A stretch of DNA of 14,118 nucleotides from Patescibacteria group bacterium AH-259-L07 (GTDB taxonomy: Bacteria; Patescibacteriota; Patescibacteriia; UBA2591; UBA6264): the NCBI GenBank assembly GCA_027718005.1, contig JALLOP010000030.1, positions 1 through 14,118 of the forward strand. The letters are read 5' to 3'. A program made the position numbers and the translations under genes. Within the stretch, counting starts at the first letter, position 1, and every line of letters begins with the position of its first letter. Shown here in pieces: positions 13,015-14,118 of the stretch. A model generated the notes under the pieces. The model worked only from the letters and a program-made list of their open reading frames with translations, did no database searches and was not told where the DNA came from.

Positions 13015-14118
13015 ATGACAACACATGTATTTATTGTAGATTCAACTACATTTAAAATTCATTTGGAGTATTTGTTCGCCGGAACAGGATCTAAGAAAAA
13101 GAATGGAATGTCGCATGAAGGCATTTTTATAGATTTTAATAACGATACAACAACTTCGTTGCATTTCAAGACGGAGGATAATCTTATTGGCATGATTGCA
13201 GATACTAATCGTATCAGAAAGAACGATTTGATAATTTTTTATCTACAACAAGATTTTTCCAATAATATTTTTGACGGTAAATTCTTTGGAATCTTTAAAG
13301 CAAAACAAGACTGGGCATTTTTGGATAACTATACAGATAATCAGTATTTGAATTCTGAATTAAATAAATCATTAACTTTCAGGGTGCTAATAAATCCGCA
13401 TAAAATTTATTCAGAAGGAGTTACTGAATGGGAAGCGTTAGATGAAATAAAAAACATTCAATCACCCAATCAGATGTTATGGAGCTTGATTTACAGAAAA
13501 CTAAAAGGAAATCGAGGTAATACAATGATCACAATATACGAATCGGAAAGATTATGTCAGCTTATTAGGAACAAAAATAATAGGCAAGAATTAAATTGCG
13601 ATGATAAATTGTTGTCATTTGATTTAAGTTCGCAAAGAATAGTTTGTGGCAACCAAAAACCAAATGTCTATAAGGGGCGCAAAGAAGATATTGATATGTT
13701 GCCGAGATTGATTGCAAAATCTGAACTTAGAAAATCATTTGAGCCACATTTACAAGCATATGTCGTAAAAAATATAGGAATGGGGCTAAATAAAGAATTA
13801 GATAAAATTATTTTAGAAGGAAGCGATATTGAGTGGCTGGGCAATGAAGTTTCTTGTGGCGTAGGAATGCAAAGAATAGATGTCATGCTCTCGCTTATTA
13901 AAAATGAGCAAAGAGTTATTGTGCCCATTGAATTAAAGGCCGTAGAAGCTGACGAACGTAATATTATTCAAATTCAAAGATATATTGATTGGATAGAACA
14001 ATACTATATTCCAAACAGACAAAGCGACATACAACCCGTTCTTGTTTCAAAAATGATAAATGATAAGACCACTAATCGTTATCAAAAAATTGTTCAAAGT
14101 TTTGAAAAATTTAATTCT
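13015..14118 (+). CDS. NucS-like PD-(D/E)XK nuclease, probable restriction enzyme (3' end outside window)
   Basis: An ATG two bases after the methyltransferase stop opens a frame that runs unbroken to the window end (368 codons so far). The N-terminal part (about 1-105) has VFIVDSTTFKIHLEYLFAGTGSK, then RKNDLIIFYLQQD and GKFFGIFKAK, an EVE/PUA-like pattern of the sort used to read modified bases. The C-terminal part is a nuclease of the NucS/DUF91 type: SFEPHLQAYVVKN (E243), GVGMQRIDVML (D289), VIVPIELKAVE (E306, K308) and IIQIQRYIDWIEQYY (Q321). Asp289 with Glu306-x-Lys308 makes a complete PD-(D/E)XK site. Genetic coupling to the methyltransferase makes a restriction role likely. A mismatch or repair nuclease is the alternative. 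The missing 3' end should be short. Confidence 0.82.
   Translation, partial: MTTHVFIVDSTTFKIHLEYLFAGTGSKKKNGMSHEGIFIDFNNDTTTSLHFKTEDNLIGMIADTNRIRKNDLIIFYLQQDFSNNIFDGKFFGIFKAKQDWAFLDNYTDNQYLNSELNKSLTFRVLINPHKIYSEGVTEWEALDEIKNIQSPNQMLWSLIYRKLKGNRGNTMITIYESERLCQLIRNKNNRQELNCDDKLLSFDLSSQRIVCGNQKPNVYKGRKEDIDMLPRLIAKSELRKSFEPHLQAYVVKNIGMGLNKELDKIILEGSDIEWLGNEVSCGVGMQRIDVMLSLIKNEQRVIVPIELKAVEADERNIIQIQRYIDWIEQYYIPNRQSDIQPVLVSKMINDKTTNRYQKIVQSFEKFNS

Noticed and set aside
1..14118. CRISPR arrays, tRNA/rRNA genes, transposases
   Set aside because: No regularly spaced repeats, cloverleaf-like segments, conserved rRNA stretches or transposase motifs were seen on either strand by eye.

Overview
This AT-rich window carries genes for nucleic-acid processing and restriction-modification. 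No rRNA, tRNA, CRISPR array or transposase gene was recognised. Few genes have a clear Shine-Dalgarno; dinG is the exception. Several likely starts are TTG or lie close to AT-rich promoter-like DNA. That style, the small gene spacing, and an intergenic hairpin built from CAGGCAGGC/GCCTGCCTG are compatible with a candidate-phyla-radiation (Patescibacteria-like) bacterium. This placement is a low-confidence impression; nothing in the window settles taxonomy.

Layout on the + strand: 3-1250 is the C-terminal part of a superfamily 1 helicase fused to a DUF559-like PD-(D/E)XK nuclease, cut by the window start. A -1 frame change at a run of nine A's (1223-1231) separates it from a zinc-ribbon plus WYL region (to 1936), which has no usable start for its zinc ribbon and is probably the rest of the same protein. 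1942-3438 is a DUF2779 protein (Cas4-like Fe-S nuclease plus RNase H-fold exonuclease). 3423-3584 is a start-less, coding-like tail. 3596-6478 is an exonuclease-helicase DinG. 6597-7896 holds three small unknown genes, the last resembling the uracil-DNA glycosylase superfamily. 7897-8387 is a 490-bp gene-free stretch packed with hairpins and repeats.

Two restriction-modification systems follow. The first is a probable restriction enzyme (8388-9149, +) meeting tail to tail, with a 12-bp overlap, an Eco57I/TaqI-like adenine methyltransferase (9138-10976, -). The second is led by a LexA-like self-cleaving repressor (11542-12180), then a DNA methyltransferase with an HPPY motif (12230-13012), then a NucS-like nuclease (13015 to the window end, incomplete). 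Between the systems lies a tiny minus-strand gene (11199-11306) for a 35-residue arginine-rich TGRFV protein.

The most notable regulatory picture is at 11422-11543. Two divergent, near-consensus promoters each carry the same element, GTGTTTTA(C/T)AAT, ending in the -10 box. This is what one would expect if the LexA-like protein represses itself, the downstream methyltransferase-nuclease pair, and the divergent small gene. I infer a DNA-damage-responsive restriction-modification operon, and a defence island overall, but no functional evidence is available here.
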